From: Mesorhizobium sp. NBSH29
Lineage (GTDB): Bacteria; Pseudomonadota; Alphaproteobacteria; Rhizobiales; Rhizobiaceae
Assembly (NCBI RefSeq): GCF_015500055.1
Contig: NZ_CP045492.1
Location: 1,560,501 to 1,624,500, forward strand
Direction of reading: 5' to 3'
DNA length: 64,000 nt
The notes under the pieces were generated by a model. The model was given only the letters and a program-made list of their open reading frames with translations. It made no database searches and was not told the DNA's origin. Shown piece after piece: positions 42,214 to 50,947 of the stretch; position 1 is the first letter of the stretch; the number at the start of each line of letters is the position of its first letter. The position numbers and the translations under genes are program-made.

Positions 42214-45200
42214 ATGTCGATCAACAACCTGTCCGTTGGCATGCATGCGATCAACAATAGCTGGAGTTCGGGGTCGCCGGCTCATGAGGGCATCACCAAC
42301 CAAGCGCTCTTTCAGTTGGCTGCCGAAGGCGGCTCCACCATCATTCGTGTGCCGTTTGACCTGTCTGTCGTCGGGCCATCGGGCCCGCCGCAGTGGAGTG
42401 TCGATTCGATCGGCGCAGTTCTGCAGCAGGCCGCAGCTCTTGGATTGAAGGTCATCCTGGAGCCGGGTCAGACACCGCCCGATCTCCTGCCGGCCAGCGC
42501 CCCTCTATCCCAGGCGCCGGAAACGACTGCCGACCTCGAAGAGATGAGCCGCCGCTTCGGCGCGCTGGTGGAGGCTGTCCACACCCAGTACGGTCAGTAC
42601 GCCAGCACCATCGCTGCATGGGAAGTGGGCAATGAGCCCAATCTCTCGTTCCAGAATGACGGCGTCTATCATGGTGGAGAAGGTGACCCTTCTTCCTCAC
42701 GCTTCTACGTGGTCGGTCTCGATAATGCGGAGGCTTATGCAAGAATGCTGAGCAGCGCCAGCAACGCCGTTTCACAGGTGGAAGCCAGTCTCGGACAGTC
42801 GATAACTCTGATAGCCGCCGGCGTCGCCCATAATGACTACGCTTATATGGACAGAATGCTCTCGACCTTGTCGAGCCTTGGCGGCAGCGTGGATGGATTC
42901 TCGATCCACCCCTATACGACCTACGATTACCATTATCGAGATCCGTCCTCTTCGCGTCCTACCGAATGGATCGGCGCTGAAGGGGCGGGGGCGGAGCAAT
43001 GGGACCATTATCACAGTTTCCAGGGCGCTCTTTACCAAGGGCAGGCCCTGCTCAATAAGCACGGTTTCTCGGAGGCCGATCTCTGGCTGACCGAATTTGG
43101 CGTGCCTTCCTATCTAGGGTATCGAAACGCCGGGGAAGCGGGCCGCATCGACCAGGCGAACTGGTATGCCGAGGCCTTTGGCGTTCTCGACAGCTGGGGC
43201 AATGACAATCTCAAAGGCATCATTGCCCACAGCGTTCTGGATATTCGCTACAAGGAAGAGAACGATTCCTATAACGGGTTCGACCAGACCTCCGGCAATG
43301 ACGGGTCGTCTTCGATCGCGGAAGGGTCCTTTGGTCTTTATGAGCGGTCTTCCGCCAGCGGGGTGATTTCGGAAAAGCCCGTTGTCGCCCTGTTCGAGGC
43401 GATTGCAGGCGGCGTCGATTTCGCCTCGTCGCAATACCGAGTCATCAGCCGCGTCTCGACCGATGGCATCGATGTTTCCGGCTGGGGAACGAATGGCGTC
43501 GGGTTGGCCAATGGCTACATCATTCTCACCCATGACGGCGACGATAAGGTCATCGGGTCGGCCTATGACGATAGTCTGTTTGCCGGCGATGGCGACGATA
43601 CGGTTGATGGCGGCACGGGCGACGACCGCATCTATGGCGGACGCGGCGACGACGAGTTGAACGGCGGCGATGGCGACGACGACATTTACGGCAATCATGG
43701 CGCCGACCGGATCAATGCCGGTGCCAATATCAACCGCGTTGATGGCGGCACCGGGCTCGACACGCTAGTGCTGAGCGGTTCAGCCAGCGATTTCATCATC
43801 ACCGGCGATGGTCGCTTCCTCACGGCGAGCGCGGTCACGGGATGGCAGACCACCACGGCCATCAATGTCGAGCAGGTCTATTTCACCGTCGAGGGCACCA
43901 CTGTCCTGCTGGCCAATGGCGACACGAATGCCGGCAATGGCGGTCTGCCGGGCAGCGGCTCGACGCCGATCTATAATCCGGTTCATGGCACCGTCGGCGA
44001 CGATACGCTCAATGGCACGAACGGCAAGGACGTCATTTTTGGTTATGAGGGCGTGGACCGGATCTTTGGCTTCGACGAGGATGACCGCATCTTCGGCGGC
44101 GAGGGAGACGATGTCATCTCCCCCGGTTGGGGCGCCAATGAGATCAACGCCGGCGCAGGTGTAGATACTGTCATCATCGATGGGCGTGAAAGCGATTACT
44201 CCGTTTCTGTCAACGGTCTAACGGTGCAGGTGGGTGGCCCCGGCATATGGAACCTCATCACCCATGCGGAATGGATCGTGTTCGATTCACCGGAAGGTGA
44301 GGCCAAAACCAGCATCAATGTGGAGGCGCTGCTTGCCAGCACCTACAACCAGATCACCGGCACAGCGGGTGACGACTATATCGAGGGTACCAGCGTGGAT
44401 GACCGTATCCTCGGCAGCGCTGGAAACGACACACTTTATGGCGGCGCTGGCGATGATGTCATGCAGGGGCAGGGTGGCGCCTATAATCAGGTCGATTACG
44501 ACGGCGGTCCGACTGACTATACGTTCGTGCGCAACGACAATGACACGGTGACGGTCACCAGTGCTGCTTGGGGTACAGATACGCTGACGGAGATTGACGC
44601 CGTCTGGTTCCGAGGGGCCGGGCAATGGTACGCGATCGAGGACTTGTTCGGCTCCAGCGGTCCTGGCGACACTGTCACGGGTAGTGCGGGCGACGATTTC
44701 CTGTCCGGCACCAGCGGCGGCGATACCATTCTTGGCGGTGACGGCAATGACACGCTTTACGGCTATCTCGGAGACGATCTTCTGGACGGGCAGGGCGGCA
44801 GCTACAATCAGGTGGACTATGACGGAGCGGCTGCCGATTATCTCTTCAGCCGTGAACCCGACGGTAGCGTCACGGTGAGCCACGATGTCTATGGCACCGA
44901 CACGCTGCGCAACATCGATGGTGTCTGGTTCTATGACGAAGAGCGGTGGTACGCGCTCGACGCGCTGGCACCTGAAAATATGCAACAGGCGAGCGGCTTT
45001 AACACAAGCCCGGCGCAAGGGAGCCGTTTCAGCGATAATATGAGTGGCGGCAGCGCTGCTCAAACGTCAGATGGCAGCCGGTCAGAGCCTGCGGCCGACC
45101 CCGAGGGTGACATGCTCGCCATACTATTAGATCTATCCGGGATATATGGCTCTGTACCCTCTGGAGGTATAAGCAACGGAGTTCTGTCGGCAGATGACCA

Positions 45201-45315
45201 ATACATCCGCTCTGAACCTATTGCCGGTATAATGCCGGGAAATATTCTAGAAAACCTGTCTTTTGCGCTGAGTGATACATGGTTTGAACCGGAGCCGATT
45301 GGCGGTTTGTTATAA
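42214..45315 (+). CDS. RTX glycoside hydrolase, clan GH-A catalytic domain, type I secreted
   Basis: A 1033-residue secreted enzyme when started at ATG 42214 (upstream in-frame ATGs at 42136 and 42169 are possible). There is no signal peptide. Residues 1 to about 430 form a (beta/alpha)8 hydrolase with the acid/base Glu in WEVGNEPNL near 140 and the nucleophile Glu in LWLTEFGVPS near 294, the clan GH-A pattern (GH5/GH39-like). Residues 440 to about 920 hold blocks of calcium-binding GGxGxDxUx nonapeptides (e.g. GDGDDTVDGGTGDDRIYGG) alternating with 60-residue beta modules. The last 100 residues are RTX-free and end in EPEPIGGLL, a plausible secretion signal. Neighbouring T1SS genes support export to the medium. 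Confidence 0.87.
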   Translation: MSINNLSVGMHAINNSWSSGSPAHEGITNQALFQLAAEGGSTIIRVPFDLSVVGPSGPPQWSVDSIGAVLQQAAALGLKVILEPGQTPPDLLPASAPLSQAPETTADLEEMSRRFGALVEAVHTQYGQYASTIAAWEVGNEPNLSFQNDGVYHGGEGDPSSSRFYVVGLDNAEAYARMLSSASNAVSQVEASLGQSITLIAAGVAHNDYAYMDRMLSTLSSLGGSVDGFSIHPYTTYDYHYRDPSSSRPTEWIGAEGAGAEQWDHYHSFQGALYQGQALLNKHGFSEADLWLTEFGVPSYLGYRNAGEAGRIDQANWYAEAFGVLDSWGNDNLKGIIAHSVLDIRYKEENDSYNGFDQTSGNDGSSSIAEGSFGLYERSSASGVISEKPVVALFEAIAGGVDFASSQYRVISRVSTDGIDVSGWGTNGVGLANGYIILTHDGDDKVIGSAYDDSLFAGDGDDTVDGGTGDDRIYGGRGDDELNGGDGDDDIYGNHGADRINAGANINRVDGGTGLDTLVLSGSASDFIITGDGRFLTASAVTGWQTTTAINVEQVYFTVEGTTVLLANGDTNAGNGGLPGSGSTPIYNPVHGTVGDDTLNGTNGKDVIFGYEGVDRIFGFDEDDRIFGGEGDDVISPGWGANEINAGAGVDTVIIDGRESDYSVSVNGLTVQVGGPGIWNLITHAEWIVFDSPEGEAKTSINVEALLASTYNQITGTAGDDYIEGTSVDDRILGSAGNDTLYGGAGDDVMQGQGGAYNQVDYDGGPTDYTFVRNDNDTVTVTSAAWGTDTLTEIDAVWFRGAGQWYAIEDLFGSSGPGDTVTGSAGDDFLSGTSGGDTILGGDGNDTLYGYLGDDLLDGQGGSYNQVDYDGAAADYLFSREPDGSVTVSHDVYGTDTLRNIDGVWFYDEERWYALDALAPENMQQASGFNTSPAQGSRFSDNMSGGSAAQTSDGSRSEPAADPEGDMLAILLDLSGIYGSVPSGGISNGVLSADDQYIRSEPIAGIMPGNILENLSFALSDTWFEPEPIGGLL

Positions 45316-45400
45316 CATCGAATGGAAGTGCTTATCCGGATGGAATTCACTGGACATCGTGAACTCTGCGGTGGCGGGCTTCAATAGAAGGATTGCGGTT

Positions 45401-48145
45401 GTGTCAGATGTATATGTCTACGGTACTGACGAGGGCGAGACCTTATACGGAACAAACCAGAAAGATACGATCTATGGATATCGTGGCAACGATATCATCT
45501 ACGGCGGAGATCAAGACGATATCATATATGGCGGGGATGGCGATGATCTGATTTATGCAAGCTGGGGGGCCAACACAATTGACGGTGGCCATGGCACCGA
45601 CCGCCTCGTTGTCGAAGGGTTGCGTGCTGATCACGATATCTTCGTGGAGGGCAACACGATTATGATCGGCGGACCAGGCAAGTGGAACATCGTCAGCAAT
45701 GTTGAATGGATTTTGTTCTCGCCCCCTGGGCAGTCGACGGAGCATTTCAACGTCAACGCCTACTTGGTGGCGCACTACAATTATCAATGGGATAATTTCG
45801 TTACGGCAACCGAGGGCGAGGACTGGGTGGCCGGGAGCGATGGAGACGACCGTCTTCAGGGCGATGGCGGTGAGGACGTTTTTTACGGCGGCCGCGGCAA
45901 TGACGCCTATTTCGGGGGCGGGTATATAGATCAGGTCCATTTCGATGGTGTCATCACCGACTATGTGATCAAGGAGCATGGCGACGGCTCCGTGACCTTC
46001 GAGCATGCTGTCTTTGGGACCGACACGCTGCACGACATTGAAGGGCTTCTGTTTCTTGGGAACCAGCAATGGATCTCCGTTGCTGACGCGGTGAAGAATT
46101 ACGCCATCAGTGAGCACATCAACGTCATTTTCGCCAGCGACACATATCTCATGAATGATGGTACTTCAGGCGATGATCGCTTTGAAGGCAATGACAATGA
46201 TAACCACTTCCGTGGCTGGGGCGGTGATGATGTCTATTACGGTAAGGGCGGGTACGATCAGGTGAATTACGACGGCGCGGCCGCAGATTACCAGATCTTC
46301 GAAAATACCGATGGATCAGTCGTTGTCGCCAGCGCTGCAACGGGCACGGATACGCTGTACGGAATCGAGGGCGCCTGGTTCAGCGGAGAAGCTAAATGGT
46401 ACTCCATTTCGGATCTGGTGGCGACCTACGGGAGCAACCCCGACGTCAATGTGGTTTACGCCAGCACAACGCAACTCATGAACGACGGAACTTCCGGCGA
46501 CGACCGCTTTGAAGGCAATGACAATGAAAACCATTTCCGCGGCTGGGGTGGTGACGATGTCTATTACGGCCGGGGCGGGTACGATCAGGTGGACTATGAT
46601 GGCTCTCCCTGGGATTATGACATATCCGTGGGTGCGGATGGTTCTGTCATCATCGCCGGCGCTACAACCGGTACGGATAAGCTGTATGGCATCGAAGGCA
46701 CCTGGTTTAACGGAGAAGCCAAATGGTATTCAATTCAGGAGCTCGTCGATACCTATGGCGGCGGAGGGACTAATCCTGAACTGTCGCCTTTCGATGCCGC
46801 CGATTATGGCCAGGCGCTCAACCTGTCGATGAAGTTTTATTACGCGCAGTATTCTGGCGATCTTCCAACGGACCACCCAATTTCCTGGCGTGGAGATTCC
46901 GGGCTCACTGACGGGCAGGATGTCGGCCGCGACCTGACCGGCGGGTGGTACGACGCCGGTGACCACGTTAAGTTCGGTCTGCCCATGGCCTGGTCTGCAA
47001 CCGTTCTCGCTTGGGGGGCTCTCGACAACGGTTCTGCCTATCAACAGGCCGGTGCAAGCGCTGACATTATCAACCACCTGGAATGGGTGAGCGACTATTT
47101 CCTGCGTGCTTATGATGATAAGGGCACCGCAACCCTTGCTGATGATGTGTTCTATGCCCAGGTGGGGGACCCCTATGCCGATCATGCCTATTGGGGCTCC
47201 CCTGAAGATATGACGATGGCGCGCCCCAGCTATGCTGTCACCGCGCTCAACCCTGGCACAGAGGTCACCGCCGAGACCGCGGCGGCCATGGCGGCTATCT
47301 CCATGGTGATGCGCGAGGCCGGAAACATCGCCTATGCGGACCTGCTTCTTGGCCAAGCGGAAAAGCTGTTTGCCTTTTCCGAAACCTATCAGGGATCCTA
47401 CAATGATTCTGTACCCAATATCGGTGAGTTCTACCGGTCTTACAGCGGGTATAATGACGAACTCGCATGGGCGGCTTCCTGGCTCCACAAGGCCACGGGA
47501 GACGCATCCTATCTTTCAAAAGCCGAGTCATTGTACTGGGGGCAGACGGATGCGTTCTCCTCCTGGGAGAACAAGTGGATGGGCACAGCGGTACTGCTGG
47601 CGGAGCAGGCCGGCAATGCGACCTACTTCCTCGATATTGCCGAGCATCTGGACTGGGCGCAGAACCTCCAGCACACGCCCGGTACGTCAACCAATGATGG
47701 CCTGATCTGGGATGGGGACTGGGGAAGCAACCGCTATGCGGCCAATACGGCCTTCTTGGCCGTTCAGCACGCGCAAACCCTGATGGCGAATGGCGCCGTG
47801 CCCGGTGACGCACAGGTGAAAGAACTGTTCGCATTCGCGGCAGACCAGATCGACTATACGCTGGGTGACAATCCCAATGGCCAGAGCTATCTGGTGGGGT
47901 TCGGTGCCGATTACCCGCTCAATCCCCACCACCGCGCAGCATCCGGTATGGATGGATGGGCTGAATATGAAAGCGCGATGCAGAACGAGCATGTTCTCCA
48001 TGGCGCACTGGTGGGAGGACCCGACGTCAACGGCAACTGGAGCGATGATCGGACCGATCACATCTTCACCGAGGTTGCGACGGATTATAATGCCGCCTAT
48101 TCGGGTGTGCTGGCAGCCCTGATCGACTATGATATGCTGGTCTGA
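45401..48145 (+). CDS. RTX endoglucanase with C-terminal GH9 domain
   Basis: Predicted cellulase of 914 residues. GTG at 45401 has GAAGGA eight bases upstream and avoids overlap with the previous gene. Residues 1 to about 465 are RTX nonapeptide blocks and beta modules, including two nearly identical copies 109 codons apart. The GH9 domain occupies about 470-914: GGWYDAGDHVKFGLPMAWS near 515 (nucleophile Asp), NPHHRAASG near 848 and TEVATDYNAAYSG near 889 (acid Glu). GH9 enzymes cut beta-1,4-glucans. The protein ends in DYDMLV, an acidic residue followed by hydrophobic residues, like the C-terminal motif of type I secreted proteases. Repeats before the catalytic domain are the reverse of the usual RTX order. 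Confidence 0.88.
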   Translation: MSDVYVYGTDEGETLYGTNQKDTIYGYRGNDIIYGGDQDDIIYGGDGDDLIYASWGANTIDGGHGTDRLVVEGLRADHDIFVEGNTIMIGGPGKWNIVSNVEWILFSPPGQSTEHFNVNAYLVAHYNYQWDNFVTATEGEDWVAGSDGDDRLQGDGGEDVFYGGRGNDAYFGGGYIDQVHFDGVITDYVIKEHGDGSVTFEHAVFGTDTLHDIEGLLFLGNQQWISVADAVKNYAISEHINVIFASDTYLMNDGTSGDDRFEGNDNDNHFRGWGGDDVYYGKGGYDQVNYDGAAADYQIFENTDGSVVVASAATGTDTLYGIEGAWFSGEAKWYSISDLVATYGSNPDVNVVYASTTQLMNDGTSGDDRFEGNDNENHFRGWGGDDVYYGRGGYDQVDYDGSPWDYDISVGADGSVIIAGATTGTDKLYGIEGTWFNGEAKWYSIQELVDTYGGGGTNPELSPFDAADYGQALNLSMKFYYAQYSGDLPTDHPISWRGDSGLTDGQDVGRDLTGGWYDAGDHVKFGLPMAWSATVLAWGALDNGSAYQQAGASADIINHLEWVSDYFLRAYDDKGTATLADDVFYAQVGDPYADHAYWGSPEDMTMARPSYAVTALNPGTEVTAETAAAMAAISMVMREAGNIAYADLLLGQAEKLFAFSETYQGSYNDSVPNIGEFYRSYSGYNDELAWAASWLHKATGDASYLSKAESLYWGQTDAFSSWENKWMGTAVLLAEQAGNATYFLDIAEHLDWAQNLQHTPGTSTNDGLIWDGDWGSNRYAANTAFLAVQHAQTLMANGAVPGDAQVKELFAFAADQIDYTLGDNPNGQSYLVGFGADYPLNPHHRAASGMDGWAEYESAMQNEHVLHGALVGGPDVNGNWSDDRTDHIFTEVATDYNAAYSGVLAALIDYDMLV
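46151..46760 (+). repeat. Two tandem 327-bp in-frame repeats inside the GH9 gene
   Basis: The segment starting at 46151 (MNDGTSGDDRFEGNDNDNHF) recurs at 46478 (MNDGTSGDDRFEGNDNENHF) 327 bases, i.e. 109 codons, later. Each unit contains an RTX block, a YDQVxYDG turn and an IEGxWFxGEAKWYSI closing segment. DNA identity is high, with many silent differences, so the duplication is not brand new but is still a possible site of recombination. Confidence 0.85.
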
Positions 48146-48179
48146 CGAAACACCCTAGCCATGACGGTCTGACCACGCT

Positions 48180-49304
48180 GTGAAAAAATCGACTGCTGAT
48201 GAGACTTCCCGTTCGGGCCTAGCGCTTGCCGGCACGTTCCGTTCCGCGCAGGCCCAAGCCCGCTCCGTGGGCTGGGGCCTTGTCGGAACCGGAATGATCG
48301 CAAGACATTTTACCGAAGATCTGCGCTCTGTCGCGGGAGCGCATCTGGCCGCAGTGACCTCGCGCTCCTTTGACAAGGCGGCCGCTTTCGGTGCCGCTTT
48401 CGATGCTCGAGCCCATGCCGACCTCGATGCCATGCTGCGCGCGCCAGAAGTCGATGCGGTCTATATCGCAACGCCCAATGATACCCATTTTTCCACAGCA
48501 TTGGCCGCGCTGTCGGCGGGAAAAGGGGTTGTCGTGGAAAAGCCCTTGGCCATGAGCCGCACCGAGGCAGAGCAACTGGCCAGCTTCGCCACCGAGCAGA
48601 AGCTTTTCCTCATGGAGGGCATGTGGACGCGGTTCCTGCCCGCCATGGACTTTGTCCGGGAAGCGCTTCGATCAGGGGCCATAGGCAAGGTCCGGCGGAT
48701 CGACGGCGAACTGGCGTTTCGGCACCTCTATGATCCCGGAAACCGTTTTTTCGATGCAGCCCAGGGCGGGGGCGCCTTGCTCGATCTGGGTGTGTACCTC
48801 ATCTCCCTGTCACTGGCGCTAATGGGCCGAGCCGAAACGGTGAATGGGCGATGGCGCGCCGCGCCCAGCGGCGTCGATATGGCGGCCGACATCGAAATGA
48901 CCTTCGGCACGGCGCAGGCGCGCCTCCATTGTGCGCTAGACTATGAGGGCGCGAACCTGTTCGTGATCGAAGGCACGCATGGCAGCCTGGTCCTCCAAGC
49001 CCCGTTCATCGCGGCCCGCCAGGTCACGAAGACGTTGGCAATGGCCGGCCGCGGACTTGCCCGCATGCCCGGTGGACCTACCGCCAGACGGGCCATGGCA
49101 AAGCTTTCCCGCCTGGCGCCCTCAGTCCCCGGCTTGCGGCACCAGCTTTTTGATTTTTCCGGCTATGGGCTTCAGTTCGAGATCGCTGCGGCCACGCAGG
49201 CGCTGGCGCAAGGCCACACACAGCATCCGCTGATGCCGATGGCCGATACCGTTGAAACGCTGCGGATCATTGAGACCATCCGCAGCCAGGGACCGGCCGC
49301 CTAG
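48180..49304 (+). CDS. Gfo/Idh/MocA family oxidoreductase
   Basis: NAD(P)-dependent oxidoreductase of 374 residues from a GTG at 48180. The Rossmann motif GWGLVGTGMIARHFTED begins only near residue 31, so the real start may be further in, and no clear ribosome site marks it. Further motifs: VDAVYIATPNDTHF, VVVEKPLAMSRTEAEQLA near residue 118 with the catalytic Lys, and GGGALLDLGVYLISLSLALM near residue 197. It resembles the dihydrodiol/1,5-anhydrofructose dehydrogenase branch. It lies 34 bases after the GH9 gene in the same direction and may be co-transcribed. Substrate unknown; a sugar is likely. Confidence 0.8.
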   Translation: MKKSTADETSRSGLALAGTFRSAQAQARSVGWGLVGTGMIARHFTEDLRSVAGAHLAAVTSRSFDKAAAFGAAFDARAHADLDAMLRAPEVDAVYIATPNDTHFSTALAALSAGKGVVVEKPLAMSRTEAEQLASFATEQKLFLMEGMWTRFLPAMDFVREALRSGAIGKVRRIDGELAFRHLYDPGNRFFDAAQGGGALLDLGVYLISLSLALMGRAETVNGRWRAAPSGVDMAADIEMTFGTAQARLHCALDYEGANLFVIEGTHGSLVLQAPFIAARQVTKTLAMAGRGLARMPGGPTARRAMAKLSRLAPSVPGLRHQLFDFSGYGLQFEIAAATQALAQGHTQHPLMPMADTVETLRIIETIRSQGPAA

Positions 49305-49333
49305 ACCGGTTCATCGTTTCAGCAAAACGCTGC

Positions 49334-49350
49334 GCGGTTTACCGCTTTTT
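49334..49350. terminator. Weak terminator-like hairpin between convergent oxidoreductase genes
   Basis: GCGG (49334-49337) and CCGC (49342-49345) around a TTTA loop, followed by five T. The stem is only four to five base pairs, so the call is tentative. The position between two convergent genes is right for a terminator of the plus-strand gene. Confidence 0.3.
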
Positions 49351-49406
49351 GTGTGCGCTTCCTTCGCCGGTCAGGTGAGGCCACCTGAGGCAAGCCGCTC
49401 CAGCGG

Positions 49407-50552
49407 TTACGGCATGGTGTCGAAAGTGTTCCGGACCTCATGATCGCGCAACCCGGCATGGAGGGCGAGCGCTACTTCCGTCAGGTGAAGCGCGGTGCGC
49501 CCGGAAAAGAAAGGCTTCGTGCCGGTCGCGATGGCCTCCGCCTGAGCCTTTATGCCGCGCGCGAAATCGATTTGCGAAGGATAGGATGGGAGCGCTGCGG
49601 CGCGCGTCTGGCGCGCATAAGCCACCCGCTTTCCGCCGTGCAGACGAAATGGCAGTGCGCGACCGAGTCGGTTCTCGATCTTGCTCGCAACCTTCTGTGC
49701 CAAGGTTCGTTCGTCATTGGCGGCGAGATTGAGAGGTGAGCGGTTATCCCACAGGTCCCGTATCACCAGGGTTCCCGTTTCACCGAGTATAGTCATGGAG
49801 CGGTCACGCGGGGCCGCGAGCCCGCAGGTCAGCCGTGCCACAACGCCGGAGCGAAAGGTGAGGCAGCCGACCGAAAAGTCCGGCGCCATCTGCAAATGCT
49901 CGGTACCGGGCCCCTTGTCCGGAAATGTCAGCGCTGAGAATGCCGAAACCCGCTCGACCGGACCGAACAGGCCAATGAGCCAGCTCAGGGCATAGCCCGC
50001 GTGCTCTAGGCTGCAACCGACTTCGAATTCGTGAAGACCTGGCCAAGGCGCCCCCGACCGGCTGTGCCACTCGGACCAGTTGGCCCGGAAGACTGGGCCG
50101 TCTTCCATTTCCGCATAGACCAGCCGGGGCCGCCCGATGCGCCCCATCTCCATCTGCTCACGGGCCAGATGGAAGGCGTCGCTGAGCGCGTTTGCCGGTG
50201 CTCCGCAGACGGAAAGGCCCTTTTCCTCTGCGAGCGAAACCAGCGTCTCGGCATCCTCGACCGTCATGGCCAATGGCTTCTCGCAATAGACGTGCTTTCC
50301 CGCCTCCAGAGCGCGCCGATTGATCGGAAAATGGCTTTCCGGTGTGGTCAGGTTGACGATGATGTCCACATTGTCAGACAGCACCTCCTCAAGGCTGCCG
50401 CGTTCGCGCACACTGTAGAAGTCGCAGAATTTCCGCAGCCGGCTCCCGTCCTGATCCCAAGCGCCAACCAGATCGAGTTCTGGATGGTTGGCCAACGTCG
50501 TCATGTAGTAATCGGCGACAAAGCCGGTGCCAATGAACGCAATTTTCGCCAT
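49407..50552 (-). CDS. Gfo/Idh/MocA family oxidoreductase
   Basis: NAD(P)-dependent oxidoreductase of 381 residues, not closely similar to the one that precedes it. The N-terminus MAKIAFIGTGFVADYYMTTL is the Rossmann fold; HVYCEKPLAMTVEDAETLV near residue 86 holds the catalytic Lys. HEFEVGCSLEHAGYALSWLIGLFG near residue 173 is the second family motif. It points away from the secretion genes and is convergent with the previous oxidoreductase. Family members act on nucleotide sugars, inositols or free sugars, and the specific substrate cannot be read here. Confidence 0.83.
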   Translation of the reverse strand: MAKIAFIGTGFVADYYMTTLANHPELDLVGAWDQDGSRLRKFCDFYSVRERGSLEEVLSDNVDIIVNLTTPESHFPINRRALEAGKHVYCEKPLAMTVEDAETLVSLAEEKGLSVCGAPANALSDAFHLAREQMEMGRIGRPRLVYAEMEDGPVFRANWSEWHSRSGAPWPGLHEFEVGCSLEHAGYALSWLIGLFGPVERVSAFSALTFPDKGPGTEHLQMAPDFSVGCLTFRSGVVARLTCGLAAPRDRSMTILGETGTLVIRDLWDNRSPLNLAANDERTLAQKVASKIENRLGRALPFRLHGGKRVAYARQTRAAALPSYPSQIDFARGIKAQAEAIATGTKPFFSGRTALHLTEVALALHAGLRDHEVRNTFDTMP

Positions 50553-50947
50553 AGTGAGCCGGTCCTACCTAGGAGAGATCGTGATTGATTTCATGTAGAA
50601 ATTAAACACATTAAGATGTTGTGAACCTGAATTTCCGGAACGAATTTTGCTTGACCAAGGGAAGCATAGCTGACAATAACCTGAGTATCGGATTCGTTCA
50701 TTCCAAGTATGTCGGGGAGATTCGACTAGCGGCTGTCAAAGTCGGACTGGAATGGGCAGCTTGTCCTCCTAGCGACCGTTCGGGGCTGCGCTGTTCCGCC
50801 TCTTGCACCTGCGAGATTGGGCTCGCGGACGATGGCGGAAGGCTTGTTCGGGTGCGGGATGTGGACGATGCCCATTTTACCAGGTCGAACCGGTGGCGTT
50901 GAAGATTCAGTCAGTGAACTGGTGGGCAATGGGCAGGGGGGAGCAGT
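50553..50947. other. Intergenic region upstream of the type I secretion genes
   Basis: About 395 bases. The first 100 bases (50580-50690) are AT-rich, suitable for divergent promoters. ORFs on both strands (for example 50621-50902 plus, 50726-50965 minus) show no family I recognise and no convincing codon pattern. The segment 50750-50940 could be an old insertion-sequence remnant. GGGGGGAG just before 50948 is the ribosome site of the next gene. Confidence 0.4.

Noticed and set aside
43540-44900. Regularly spaced short DNA repeats that could look like a CRISPR array
   Set aside because: The repeats are in-frame 27-base units encoding RTX nonapeptides inside one long coding sequence, with no spacer-repeat pattern or leader.
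50621-50902. 93-codon ORF before the type I secretion genes
   Set aside because: No ribosome site, no recognisable domain and poor codon pattern.
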